Positions 54,101-62,619 of a stretch of 64,000 nucleotides of DNA are shown one piece after another. Under the pieces are notes generated by a model, which had not been told where the DNA came from, did not search any database, and was given only the letters and a program-made list of their open reading frames with translations. Both the position numbers and the translations under genes were made by a program. This DNA comes from an uncultured Clostridia bacterium (GTDB lineage Bacteria > Bacillota > Clostridia > UBA1381). The DNA lies in the NCBI GenBank assembly GCA_934462945.1, contig CAKSJF010000001.1, positions 18,169-82,168 on the forward strand. Direction: 5' to 3'. Positions within the stretch are counted from its first letter, which is position 1; every line of letters begins with the position of its first letter.

Positions 54101-56961
54101 GCAGATGCCGGCGATACGGTTACACTGGACGGGATCACACCCTCCGGCTGCGTCACATCGGAAGTAATATAGGTAATCACCGGGAAACGCTGCACCGCAT
54201 TTTCCTGATTAAAATCGTAAATATAATGCAGAAGTTTCCAGTTAAACGACGCTTTTTTCGTTCCGCCGTCTGTGTTAAAGCCGTCGCCCTGACCGCAGAC
54301 CGTTCCCTCAAAGCTTGTGCCGACTGCACGTGTTTCGATCTTTCCACGTTCATACTCTTTTTCCTGAACATATCCGCCGGTAATTTTTGTGCCGACCTCG
54401 GCATATTTCAGAATATTTTCCGCAGAAACCTCTGTTCCGCCGCCCAGCTTTGTGCTGACCGACATTCCGGCAGAAGAAGTATTCGATTTTTCCTTTGTAA
54501 TTTCAATGGACTGCGTCTGACTGCTGTTGTTTGCCGGAAAACCGGACACACTTTTGTGAACCATAACGCTGCCGTTTAGAATATTTTTTCCGCTTGGCTC
54601 GCTGTGCGGATAGGTTTCCGGCTTGCCGGCGGTGTGTCCGAAAATGCTGTCGATCTCCGGCAGGGCGTCTGCGGCATATTTTGCGAATTCGTTATAGTCA
54701 TCCCGTGAAAGACTGGCTGTTTTGACGGAATCCGAACCCTTGTGCGGTACATAGACTACATACGGTGTTTCGGTTCGCGTGCCGTCCTCGCCCTCGTAGA
54801 ATGCGGTGTATAAATACGCGTCATATCCAACGGTTGCAAGAACGATTGTGTCTGAACCGCCGCTTGCAGAAAAGCTTTGTGTATACGATACCTCAAGTGA
54901 GTTTTCCTGCTCGTTGGAAGAACTCCGGAGCGCCTCGCTTTCTGCCTCAAATACGGCATCCGCGCCGCCTGCTCCGGCTTTTACTTCCATTGATAAATAT
55001 GCTCCGGCAGAAATGGTAAAGGATTCAGCAGTACCGGTGGAGGTGGCAATGCTTCTGCCGTAGGTGGTTGCGCCGTTTGTGTAGTAATCTGAGGGGAGCG
55101 CATTAAAATACGGCGGTGATGCGAGTGCGGCAACAATGACAGGATCTGCCCAGAAAAATCCGTGTTCCTCGTAGCGGAGATAGACTGAGTCGCTGTCGAT
55201 ATCCGGCATTGCAGTTACACTTTCATGAGAGGTCTGATCAAAGAGAGCAGCATTTGTCTGATATCCGTTTCCCAGACGGGAGAGATAGTAAGTTTTAAAG
55301 CCATCCTCGGTATACGCACTGACAAATGCTGCATCCTCATAGGCTGTTCCGTTAAAGCTTATGTTAGCAGTTTTAATATTATACACGTTGATTCCGTTGT
55401 TAAAAAATACGCATTGCTTGTCGGTAAAACCGGTGATCCTTTCCTCTCCGTTTGTCTGAATGCCTGTATAGGACAGACCGTCCGTCCTGGTGAAATAGCT
55501 GTAGGTGTAACCATCTGCACAGCGCACAAAGGGTATGTAGGTCTGGTCTGCAATCAGTGTTCCGGAGGAGATGATCCGGGCATCCGCATGCTCTGACTTT
55601 ACCTGTTCGGCATATCCGAAATCATCCTTTAAAACGCCGATCCTTATGGGCGCAGCATCGGTTTTCTTTGCGTGGTAAACATAATCGCTGTCGCTCATAG
55701 GGGAGCTGTCCACCCATCCGTGGTGGTAGATTCCGCCATGGTGTACCGTAGAGGTTTTGAAGCTTTGGTTGCTCTTGTTATAATCAAAAGCAACCACATA
55801 ATAGCTTGGCGTGTACATTTTCTCGCCCGAATATGCCGCCCAGGCATGGACGGTTTCCTTGAGGGACATAAAAATGGTGGGCGTGCCGGAATTGTCGATG
55901 TCGCAGATCGTCACATCAAAGCCGGACGCCTCTCCGGAGGTAGTGCTAAGACTTAAGTCTGAAAGCGCGTTCTGAATATTCCAGGACAGATTTTTGCGCT
56001 TTTCGTATATCATCTCAGATACTGTCGGCGCGCCGCCGATATAATAAAGCGCATACATACTGTTTGCATAGGTGGGAGTATACTGTACCTTAGCGGAGGA
56101 TATTGCCGTCACCAGATCGTCATATCCGTCGCCGTCAATATCTGCCGCCGCCATAGACGCGGTCACACCGGGCGCACCCAGATAGCTGTTTCCGACAGAG
56201 GACTGGAGGCTGTTTTGAATGAATGCCGGCTCGCTTTCCCAGCCATCGGCTTCTTTCCAGCTCAACGCGGTTCTGCCGTCCTCTTTCAGTTTCCAGAGAT
56301 AGCTTCCGCCGTACCGGTCAAAGCCGTATGGAACGGAGCTGCCGCCGCGAAGATTTGTCGGTGTTGCGGTGACAATTTCATCATATCTGTCGCCGTTTAC
56401 GTCCGCACATACAATTTCCATGCAGTTTACAAATTCGCCGATATTGTCAAAGAAATCTGCACTGCCCTCATAAAGCACGGCAACCGGAACTGCAAAGGTC
56501 AGCGCATCCGCCTTTGTTACGCACAAAAGCAGAAGTGAGTTGTTATCAGTTGTTTTTGCAGCGACAAGCACAGCAAGCTGATTTTTTCTGCCGTCTGCGT
56601 TGAAGTCTCCTTCGCTCATCGCCAGCGGCTTATAGCCATAATCAATACTGTACGATTTTTCGTTTACCGAAAAGTTTCTTTCCAATGTGATATACACATT
56701 TGTATTTGCCCAGGACGCACCGTCATTCCCGAATACCTGCCCCTTGTTTTCAAACAGGTACAACGGCTCACGGACATCCGACAGACGCGTACCGTCATGA
56801 TAGGGCAGATTCAGGTTATTATCACTAAGATCGTCCAGCTTTCCGAAAATCTTTTGGAGAAGACCTGCCCCTGCATCCTCCTGCGTTGTCTTTGCCAGCG
56901 CGCTCATTGGTGCAATGGCGCAGGCAAGGCTTAACATCAGAGAAATAAGCCTGCGTTTCAT
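51148..56961 (-). CDS. large secreted FG-GAP / fibronectin type III protein
   Basis: 1937 residues with signal peptide MKRRLISLMLSLACAIAPMSALA. Residues about 105-330 have FG-GAP/VCBS calcium-binding repeats (EGDFNADGRKNQ, DVNGDRYDEIV, DIDGDGYDDLV). Residues about 640-930 are a Ser/Thr/Gly-rich domain of unknown fold with EITKEKSNTSSAGMSVSTKL. Ig-like domains follow (about 960-1180), then five or so FN3 domains (about 1190-1750; for example KITVTWDEPEYWG, QATLSWTEPGATGNTS, YARIEWTPAGDGGR) and a C-terminal beta domain. No LPXTG, SLH or membrane anchor is seen, so it may be released or wall-bound in another way. Binding or adhesion to glycans is inferred. Confidence 0.85.
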   Translation of the reverse strand: MKRRLISLMLSLACAIAPMSALAKTTQEDAGAGLLQKIFGKLDDLSDNNLNLPYHDGTRLSDVREPLYLFENKGQVFGNDGASWANTNVYITLERNFSVNEKSYSIDYGYKPLAMSEGDFNADGRKNQLAVLVAAKTTDNNSLLLLCVTKADALTFAVPVAVLYEGSADFFDNIGEFVNCMEIVCADVNGDRYDEIVTATPTNLRGGSSVPYGFDRYGGSYLWKLKEDGRTALSWKEADGWESEPAFIQNSLQSSVGNSYLGAPGVTASMAAADIDGDGYDDLVTAISSAKVQYTPTYANSMYALYYIGGAPTVSEMIYEKRKNLSWNIQNALSDLSLSTTSGEASGFDVTICDIDNSGTPTIFMSLKETVHAWAAYSGEKMYTPSYYVVAFDYNKSNQSFKTSTVHHGGIYHHGWVDSSPMSDSDYVYHAKKTDAAPIRIGVLKDDFGYAEQVKSEHADARIISSGTLIADQTYIPFVRCADGYTYSYFTRTDGLSYTGIQTNGEERITGFTDKQCVFFNNGINVYNIKTANISFNGTAYEDAAFVSAYTEDGFKTYYLSRLGNGYQTNAALFDQTSHESVTAMPDIDSDSVYLRYEEHGFFWADPVIVAALASPPYFNALPSDYYTNGATTYGRSIATSTGTAESFTISAGAYLSMEVKAGAGGADAVFEAESEALRSSSNEQENSLEVSYTQSFSASGGSDTIVLATVGYDAYLYTAFYEGEDGTRTETPYVVYVPHKGSDSVKTASLSRDDYNEFAKYAADALPEIDSIFGHTAGKPETYPHSEPSGKNILNGSVMVHKSVSGFPANNSSQTQSIEITKEKSNTSSAGMSVSTKLGGGTEVSAENILKYAEVGTKITGGYVQEKEYERGKIETRAVGTSFEGTVCGQGDGFNTDGGTKKASFNWKLLHYIYDFNQENAVQRFPVITYITSDVTQPEGVIPSSVTVSPASAQISQVGPATDGYISRASFTVTAPGVSREAYTALEGAPFGMSLYTGGTNIGSSDPYCFDVLINGNVKPGSYDLQLNIGGVLSNTFTVTVTPYEAPTWIAADTAELDFGSVRYDKVGGTPAAAAQTVTVSNIHTAALNGFAASLGKNSPFEITQNLSSSSLTAQGTSGDSATVRVAPKKGLEVGTHTDTLTIANSQTAAYVSLTYTVTEPTSPGSPRFSGNMYRLVNPVTIDLYSPEDDGGERITDYLYTIRDHEAYTTDDGQMIWKSSGKTVQSGHLFSLTVSDELTIGNQYTIGVKAVNQCGESEPVWYEFEVWHAENNPDPIRNIKAFPENGKITVTWDEPEYWGETELVPEIAFKTYQIFLKNGDSYLDIKNIDRSQEREYSYSNLTNGVEYEVLINSRTTNRFSDEISVKATPSAASAVSSRPRELKAELSYQQATLSWTEPGATGNTSITGYQVSSDGGTSWTNIGLEKSYTFTGLTANQTYDFAVRAINSAGAGDAAYTKQTIPNSLSKPELVYNFPDIINGLIPGYKQLELVWKPVAAGSGGNEISYEVRLDDGEWTAIEPFVFGDTLRWVFTGLENGQKYKISVRACDSEGAGPAATTESRYPRETDPRPIINPIVVPRNGSMQFFGEKYDNRYSMQYSINGGSWISFTSGDRTSRYTAYENGKEYTVAISAKTSDSDNMPVRATQYFKCTPDANVPDEPSAPEIRGYVGADYARIEWTPAGDGGRPILYYDLTLDDEEPIRLPADQTAFVLDISSKNGCHARVAAVNEVGTSETNGIYLYLNTHLYGQSALTAPSNTLFQSEPYQLAYTYYGWNEETGEREPVISDISDDADWSIISSEPKITWDKENRRIIADHLPDGTYQVTVLAKVGDNIYELPVTVKAGDFAAILSAEQTTDGILARLYLPQSQKATLAVAVYQADGRLSGVSLTDITAATLTDGAITVPLKGQGTNAKVMLLESMKTLRPLGDSRLISIQ

Positions 56962-57051
56962 AATAAAAACTCTCCCTTCATAGATGAAATCTTTTAACCT
57001 TATTATAACAGAGAATTTATGATCATGAAATTGGCCACTGGCTAATTATTT

Positions 57052-59268
57052 TTATTCTCCGGTTGGGTAATACCGAAAATCGGTGTTTTTGTCAGAGGGC
57101 ATCGCAAAAATGACAGTTCCGCTGACATCGGTAAATTTGCAGCAACGTCCCTCTGGTAAATCCAGCCACTCCGGCTCGTAATGGGTCATATGCCATCTGC
57201 CGTCCGTCTCATGCTTTTCATATGCATAGACAAAGCCGGAATGCTCCGGGAAGAAATACAGATCGGCATGCAAAAGTCCGAAAACTTTTATTTTCCGGCG
57301 GTAATAATAGTCCACCGGCGGATGCTCATGACAGCTGACAATTCCCTCATCCTGCCGGACAAAAACTCTGCATTCAGCATGCACAGCCTTTGGAAAGTGC
57401 CAGAGTGCAAAGCCATCCTTAAGACGTGTTTCATATCCGTCCAAAACAGGCGCACCGAGCGGCAGTTTTATCCGGATTCCGACCGTTGTATCTGGCAAAA
57501 AGGCAGAAAACAGAAATGCCTGGTCATGACGGCTGATGGAGAGAACCGGAGCAGGGGAATCTGGCTCAGAGCGGTCAAACGACAGATGATAACCAAATTC
57601 CGAAAGCAGGGAGTGTGCAGCTTCTTCTGTTTTTGCGTTTCTGGAATCCGAAGTGCAAATCCAGACCGTATTTTTCTGTTTTCGGATACTGCCGTCTGAT
57701 GCAAAAAAGCTTAAAAACTCTTTTCCGGCATGAGACGGATTCCCGTAAAAAAGAATTTTTCCGCCGGATGCGGCATAGGCTAACAACTTCTTTTCTATCT
57801 GGCTTTCCGGCTTTGGAATCGGAGAAACCAATACGGATGCGCGGTATAAAGAGAAATCCTGACGGCAGAAAAATTTGGATGAGACTACCGCAGAAACCGG
57901 CAAGCCGTGATTGATTGCACCGCACAAAAACCAGTCCTCATAATACATTTTGGAAAGCTCCTCCGGTGTTTTTGCACACATATATTCCGGGAACGGATAA
58001 ACCCAGACGATCGGCGGAATCGCGTCCGGTGCGTCTCTTTTTGCCTGTAATAAATGCGGAATAACCTCATGGACGCATTGCTCCGGCATATTTCCGAATG
58101 AATTATCAATGGTTAATAAATTCAGATGCGTGGGCGGCTGCACAGCGCCGTTTTCATCAATCCGGACAAGAGAAAGCGGCAGGTAAATATCGTGCGGAAA
58201 CCGATAATAGCGGTCGTACCATGGAGAATTTAACCACCAGGGATCATGCAGGTAAAAGCGGTACAGATATTGGTTCTTCGGCAGCTCACAGATGCGGGAA
58301 AGGTATCCGGCAAGTTCTAAGCCGAAGTCTTGATTCAGCGCTGCCCAGGGGGAGTTCGGAGGGGGGAGCAGATTGAAATTCCCGCGGTAAATCTGATCCA
58401 GCGGTACGCCGTCTGTGGAATAGTCAATGCCGGCGGTCATGTTTGTTCCGCGTGTTTCCACCGGAAAATCAGGGCATTCCTTTCGGAAAAGCGTCCAGAA
58501 ATCATACACATCCTGCTTGATTTCGGAAAGCTTGTCTGTATAAAATGCATTGCCATCAAAAATTGCGCCCTGATCGCTCCAGGTGTCGCGCCCGAATCCA
58601 AAGCCGTTGGAAAGCCAAAGATAATCAAAGCCTAATGCTTTCAGATAGCATTCTGCCTGCCTGCCAAAGAATGTTCCAAAGGGAAGTCCCTCCGGGATTC
58701 CGTCCGGAAATCCGGCATAGGAGAGAGAATCGGCATGCAGACGGCTGTAGGAGCAAACCATGCTGTTTTCGCCCATATCGCCGCCCATGCAGATCTCCGG
58801 ATGGCGGTTGTATTTAAAGTCTGAGCGTGCAAATTCCGGTCCCGGATCAAATGCCGCACCGATTTTAATAGATTTATCCGGAAAGGCTTCTGCAAGCGTT
58901 TTGCGCATAATTCGGATGATGTTTTGAAAAATCCGGTAGGTCATGACAGGCGGAGCGTCCATATAGGGGTGTCCCTGGCTGTGGATGTCTGATTTGTCCG
59001 GATCAATTTCCGGCTTGAAAAAGCTGAATGCCGGGTTCTGGTTTCCTGTTCCGATCCAGTATGCCCATTCAAAGGAATCGTTTAAATTTCCGCGGAAATC
59101 AAGAATTTCCGATCCGTCTGCCGCCCAGAAAAGCACGCGGACGCAGTTTGCGTCCGAAACCAAAGCGCGCCAGTCCTCGCAGATTTTACGGCAGACAGTC
59201 TGAATATAGGAATCGCCTGTTTGCTTGAACGGCTTTAAACTGACCTCTAAGGTGATTTCCTCAAACAT
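57052..59268 (-). CDS. uncharacterised glycosidase-like protein
   Basis: 738 residues, intracellular. I do not recognise a named family. The first 450 residues have TIM-barrel style segments: VRVLFWAADGSEILDF, IKIGAAFDPGPEFARSD, GFDYLWLSNGFGFGRDTW, FPVETRGTNMTAGIDYS and LYRFYLHDPWWLNSPW. Acidic residues in DPGPEF and ETRGTN are candidate catalytic ones. The rest looks like a flavodoxin-like domain (ASGGKILFYGNPSH) and a beta-sandwich, as in some GH42-like enzymes. ATG 59268 has GGAGGTG at six bases and overlaps the isomerase stop by eight bases, so expression is coupled; TTG 59286 is rejected. Confidence 0.7.
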   Translation of the reverse strand: MFEEITLEVSLKPFKQTGDSYIQTVCRKICEDWRALVSDANCVRVLFWAADGSEILDFRGNLNDSFEWAYWIGTGNQNPAFSFFKPEIDPDKSDIHSQGHPYMDAPPVMTYRIFQNIIRIMRKTLAEAFPDKSIKIGAAFDPGPEFARSDFKYNRHPEICMGGDMGENSMVCSYSRLHADSLSYAGFPDGIPEGLPFGTFFGRQAECYLKALGFDYLWLSNGFGFGRDTWSDQGAIFDGNAFYTDKLSEIKQDVYDFWTLFRKECPDFPVETRGTNMTAGIDYSTDGVPLDQIYRGNFNLLPPPNSPWAALNQDFGLELAGYLSRICELPKNQYLYRFYLHDPWWLNSPWYDRYYRFPHDIYLPLSLVRIDENGAVQPPTHLNLLTIDNSFGNMPEQCVHEVIPHLLQAKRDAPDAIPPIVWVYPFPEYMCAKTPEELSKMYYEDWFLCGAINHGLPVSAVVSSKFFCRQDFSLYRASVLVSPIPKPESQIEKKLLAYAASGGKILFYGNPSHAGKEFLSFFASDGSIRKQKNTVWICTSDSRNAKTEEAAHSLLSEFGYHLSFDRSEPDSPAPVLSISRHDQAFLFSAFLPDTTVGIRIKLPLGAPVLDGYETRLKDGFALWHFPKAVHAECRVFVRQDEGIVSCHEHPPVDYYYRRKIKVFGLLHADLYFFPEHSGFVYAYEKHETDGRWHMTHYEPEWLDLPEGRCCKFTDVSGTVIFAMPSDKNTDFRYYPTGE

Positions 59269-60721
59269 GACGTTCACCTCCGACAATCACCGATTCAATT
59301 CCAAGCACATCGGCAATTTTCTGTATTGTTGCCGCGTGATGACCGATTCCCAAAGCATAATGGTGTGTCGGACCCTCCATGACCCATTTCTTAATAAATT
59401 CCTTTGTGGTAGGCGCAAAGAATCCGCGCGTATTTGTGTTTCCGGTAGGGGGAATCGGTCCTTTTTTGGAATATCCCTCGCCGATCACAAACTTGAATTT
59501 ACCGTCCGCTTTCTGCGTAATTCCAAGCATGGTGATTTCGCCTTCTTTGAGTTTAAATTCTACCGATGCGCCGCCGCCCGGCTTGCCGTGATATTTCAAA
59601 AGACTCCGAAGAACCGGCTTTCCCTCTGCGATTTTTAAGTGGTGCGGTCCGTCGTGACCGACTAAGATAAAATCTTCGGCAAAATCAAAGGGATGAAATT
59701 CTGCAAAGCTGCCGCCAATATCCAGTCGATCCATAATCAGCATAGCAATACAGGTTTTTAAATCGTATTCTCCGCACATCGGAAATCCCTCGGCGTTTAA
59801 AATGGAATTGCCGGCAATCAGGGAGGTGGCGGTCAGACGGTTTGCACTTCCCTCTGTACCCTCATAGTAGTAGGCAAGTCCGGTCAGGTCGTGCCGGCTG
59901 ATCATGCGGTCGAGGGCAGCGGCTGATTTTGCAGACTGGTATAGATCCTGTTCGGTCAGCTTTACCGTGACCGGGTCGGAAACGGGGTCGGGCATATCAA
60001 ATTCCTGCTGAATCAGAGAAATTTTCTCCTGAATTTCCTGCTCGGTCACATCTTCCGAAAGCTTCGTCAGCTCATCCATCTCCAAAAGCGGAACGTGGAT
60101 TCCGAATGCGGCAGCAGCTGCGGTCGGATCGGTGTGCATATCGTACATTGCCTCCAACACGTGCCCCATTAAGCCAATCCGCGCACCTTTCAGACTGTGT
60201 AAAACGCGTGCAATTTCGCACCAGGTATGCAGCTCCCGTCGCGCGTCTGCATCCTCATAAAGCGTTCCTAAAATCACATCGGCAATCTTTTTTCCGAGGC
60301 GGTTTGTCACACCGCAAAATTCCGGAACAGAACAGATATTATCGTTTTCTAACTGCATAAAGGTGCATGCCTTGGTATAATCTAAAGCTGATCTTGGCTG
60401 GAGCGCTGTCAGAATCACAGGCATCCCTGAAGACTGTATGATGGGTGCAAACACAGAGGAGGTTGCATAGGTCACCATATTGCAGAAAAGAATGTCAGCG
60501 TCAGAGCTTTGAATTTTTTTTGCAGTCTCAAAGCCTTTCTGGCTGGAATCCACCATGCCAAAGTCAATGACCTCCACGTCCTCTGAACGGATCAGGTTGC
60601 AGAAATCCTCATGATATTTCATGATTTTTTCATAAAGTCCGGGAAATTGCTCCCAATAGACAGCATGCGCCACAGCAAAAATACCGATTGTGGCAGATCG
60701 TTTCATTTTTCGTTCAATCAT
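59261..60721 (-). CDS. L-arabinose/L-fucose isomerase family protein
   Basis: 486 residues, the length of AraA-type isomerases. Likely metal-binding and active-site positions are visible: YYYEGTEGSANR, CGEYDLKTC (Glu), FAEFHPFDFAED (His) and HHYALGIGHHAATI (His). The enzyme should convert an aldose to a ketose in the cytoplasm with a divalent metal. Its sequence is not close enough by eye to AraA or FucI to name the sugar. The frame stays open to 60826, but ATG 60721 follows AAAGGAG and fits the family N-terminus. It leads the operon with the glycosidase-like gene and is divergent from an AraC regulator. Confidence 0.82.
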   Translation of the reverse strand: MIERKMKRSATIGIFAVAHAVYWEQFPGLYEKIMKYHEDFCNLIRSEDVEVIDFGMVDSSQKGFETAKKIQSSDADILFCNMVTYATSSVFAPIIQSSGMPVILTALQPRSALDYTKACTFMQLENDNICSVPEFCGVTNRLGKKIADVILGTLYEDADARRELHTWCEIARVLHSLKGARIGLMGHVLEAMYDMHTDPTAAAAAFGIHVPLLEMDELTKLSEDVTEQEIQEKISLIQQEFDMPDPVSDPVTVKLTEQDLYQSAKSAAALDRMISRHDLTGLAYYYEGTEGSANRLTATSLIAGNSILNAEGFPMCGEYDLKTCIAMLIMDRLDIGGSFAEFHPFDFAEDFILVGHDGPHHLKIAEGKPVLRSLLKYHGKPGGGASVEFKLKEGEITMLGITQKADGKFKFVIGEGYSKKGPIPPTGNTNTRGFFAPTTKEFIKKWVMEGPTHHYALGIGHHAATIQKIADVLGIESVIVGGERHV

Positions 60722-60746
60722 TATGAACACTCCTTTGCTTTTTTTC

Positions 60747-60775
60747 TTGATTATATCATAGATATGTGTTATACT
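60747..60775 (+). promoter_or_regulatory. promoter of the second AraC regulator
   Basis: TTGATT, 17 bases, TATACT, about 50 bases ahead of the ATG. On the minus strand a TATAAT (60755-60750), possible -10 of the isomerase operon, overlaps this -35 region. Confidence 0.65.
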
Positions 60776-60824
60776 GTTAGTAGAAAATACGCAAAGAATA
60801 GTATAAAATAAAGAAGGTGTAAAC

Positions 60825-61673
60825 ATGCATATTTCTGAAATCCGTCCTTTTGTACGGTTTGCAAGATATTTAAAAATGGATGGTGATAGCCGTTATCCGG
60901 AGTTTGTGCCAGTGGACGCGCGGCTTTTTTACATGATGTCCGGTGAGGGAATGATTCGGTTGGAGGAAAAGCAGTTTCGGATGTGCAAGGGAAGTGTTCT
61001 TCTGATTCCGCCCGGACAGCGTTACCATCTGGAAACACCGGAGAGGCAGGCGGTCTATCTTGCTTTGAATTTTGACTATACCTTTTCCGCGTCCGATCAA
61101 AGCGTTCCGATTCCGCCTGAAATTTACAGGGAGGGAATGGAACAGCCAGAGGGGGTGGAGTTTGAAGATCCGGAGCAGTTTGACGGATTTTTTTATGCAG
61201 AGGAATTTTCAAAGATTGAGGGTGTGCTGGTAAAGCTGGCATTTGAATATGCCGGTCGGCTGATGTTTTTTGAGGAAAAAGCAAGCGCATATCTTTTGGA
61301 GATTTTATCCGACTGTATCCGGGAAAAGAATCTGCGCCGAATTTGCCCGGAGGGAACAAACTGCCGGATTCATGATGTGATTGCCTATTTGCAGGAGCAT
61401 TTTGCGGAAAATATCACAAATGAGACGCTGTCGGAGCAGTTTCATTTTCATCCGAATTATTTAAGCAGCATGGTGAAACTGTATACCGGTATGCCGCTTC
61501 ATTCGTATCTGCTGCATGTCCGGATTGCAAATGCCATTGATCTTTTGGAAACCACCAGTCTGTCAATTGGTGAAATTTCTGCTGCTGTCGGCTTTTACGA
61601 TCACAGCTATTTTACAAAATATTTTAAACGTCTGACCGGAAATACCCCGAATCATTTCCGGAAAACGGTATAA
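60825..61673 (+). CDS. AraC family transcriptional regulator
   Basis: 282 residues. The N-terminal cupin-like domain has LFYMMSGEGMIRLEE and CKGSVLLIPPGQRYHL; a linker with acidic residues follows. The AraC domain (about 180-282) has ITNETLSEQFHFHPNYLSSMVKLYTG and ISAAVGFYDHSYFTKYFKRLTGNTPNHFRK. It probably controls the divergent isomerase/glycosidase-like operon. Its last 50 bases overlap the 3' end of the converging AraC gene. AAGAAGGTG precedes the ATG. Confidence 0.9.
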   Translation: MHISEIRPFVRFARYLKMDGDSRYPEFVPVDARLFYMMSGEGMIRLEEKQFRMCKGSVLLIPPGQRYHLETPERQAVYLALNFDYTFSASDQSVPIPPEIYREGMEQPEGVEFEDPEQFDGFFYAEEFSKIEGVLVKLAFEYAGRLMFFEEKASAYLLEILSDCIREKNLRRICPEGTNCRIHDVIAYLQEHFAENITNETLSEQFHFHPNYLSSMVKLYTGMPLHSYLLHVRIANAIDLLETTSLSIGEISAAVGFYDHSYFTKYFKRLTGNTPNHFRKTV

Positions 61674-62502
61674 CAGATTCGCTTTCCCTCCAGGCGCTTG
61701 GAGCAATTCCGGTTTTTTTCTTAAACAGGCGCGAGAAATAGAGCGGATTGTGGATTCCGACCGAAAGAGACGCCTCTTTTACCGTTACATGATGATTTTG
61801 CAGGAGATCCTTTGCGCGCTCAATTCTTAACGTCATTAAATATTCCTGCGGAGATGTGCCGTACTGTTCGTGAAATAAAGCGATCAGCCTGCTTTGTGAG
61901 ATGTGAAATCGATCTGAAAGTTCCTTAATACGGATGGAATGCGGGTAATTTTCCTCCATAAATTTTGCAACATTTTCGCAAATGTCCGACTTTGCAGGAC
62001 GTATTTTTTTCTTGTTTTCCTCCATATGGACAGACAAAAGCTCAAATAAAACTGCGTTCATTTTCATAGTCTCTGCCCATGGATTTTCATAATGCTCGGA
62101 AAGATTTTTTCTGAGAATTTCTATGCATTTTCGTGCGTTTCGGAAATGAAATACATGATTGCAAGCCGAAAGACCGCATTCTGTCAGCAATTGTGCCACA
62201 TTATTTCCGCGAAACATAATCCAGATTGTTTCGTAGGGATCGTTTTGATCAGCAATAATATCCTCTTTTTCATTTGCCGCAACCAGATAACCGTCTCCGG
62301 CGGAAAAATCGGTTTGCATAAAGCGTCCGCGTCCGGAGATGACATAGTGCAAAATATAAACATCACGCAGCATTGTCTGGTGCATGCCGGGAGAAATTTG
62401 GTTATATCCGATTTCAACTGCAAAAATCTGACCGTCCATCCAGACGGTTGGAATGCGCAGTTGCATGAACCAGTTATTTTTTAAATCCTGTTTACAGATC
62501 AT
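61624..62502 (-). CDS. AraC family transcriptional regulator
   Basis: 292 residues. The N-terminal cupin-like sensor has YILHYVISGRGRFMQ and AGDGYLVAANEKEDI; the AraC domain (about 170-275) has IRIKELSDRFHISQSRLIALFHEQYG and EASLSVGIHNPLYFSRLFKKKTGIAPSAWRE. The final 15 or so residues run into the opposite AraC gene (overlap 61624-61673). It is divergent from the GH63/GH37-like glycosidase gene and likely controls it. GAGAGG precedes the ATG by nine bases. Confidence 0.9.
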   Translation of the reverse strand: MICKQDLKNNWFMQLRIPTVWMDGQIFAVEIGYNQISPGMHQTMLRDVYILHYVISGRGRFMQTDFSAGDGYLVAANEKEDIIADQNDPYETIWIMFRGNNVAQLLTECGLSACNHVFHFRNARKCIEILRKNLSEHYENPWAETMKMNAVLFELLSVHMEENKKKIRPAKSDICENVAKFMEENYPHSIRIKELSDRFHISQSRLIALFHEQYGTSPQEYLMTLRIERAKDLLQNHHVTVKEASLSVGIHNPLYFSRLFKKKTGIAPSAWRESESVIPFSGNDSGYFRSDV

Positions 62503-62543
62503 ATGAAAAAACCTCTCAAAAAAATAAAAGTAAATATGTGTAT

Positions 62544-62572
62544 ATCATATCAAAATTAATGCATGTTGTCAA
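62544..62572 (-). promoter_or_regulatory. promoter of the third AraC regulator
   Basis: Minus-strand TTGACA, 17 bases, TATGAT, 42 bases ahead of the ATG. Strong match. Confidence 0.8.
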
Positions 62573-62583
62573 GCGCCGTATTG

Positions 62584-62592
62584 TGATATAAT
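62584..62592 (+). promoter_or_regulatory. extended -10 promoter of the glycosidase gene
   Basis: TGATATAAT gives an extended -10 (TGN-TATAAT) 27 bases ahead of the ATG; no good -35 at standard spacing, so an activator such as the divergent AraC protein may be needed. Confidence 0.5.
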
Positions 62593-62619
62593 TAAGAAAA
62601 AAAGAAATGAGTGATTTTT

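Noticed and set aside
53881..54579. Plus-strand 232-codon open frame
   Set aside because: Antisense shadow of the large FN3 protein, with Cys/Arg-rich sequence and no family features.
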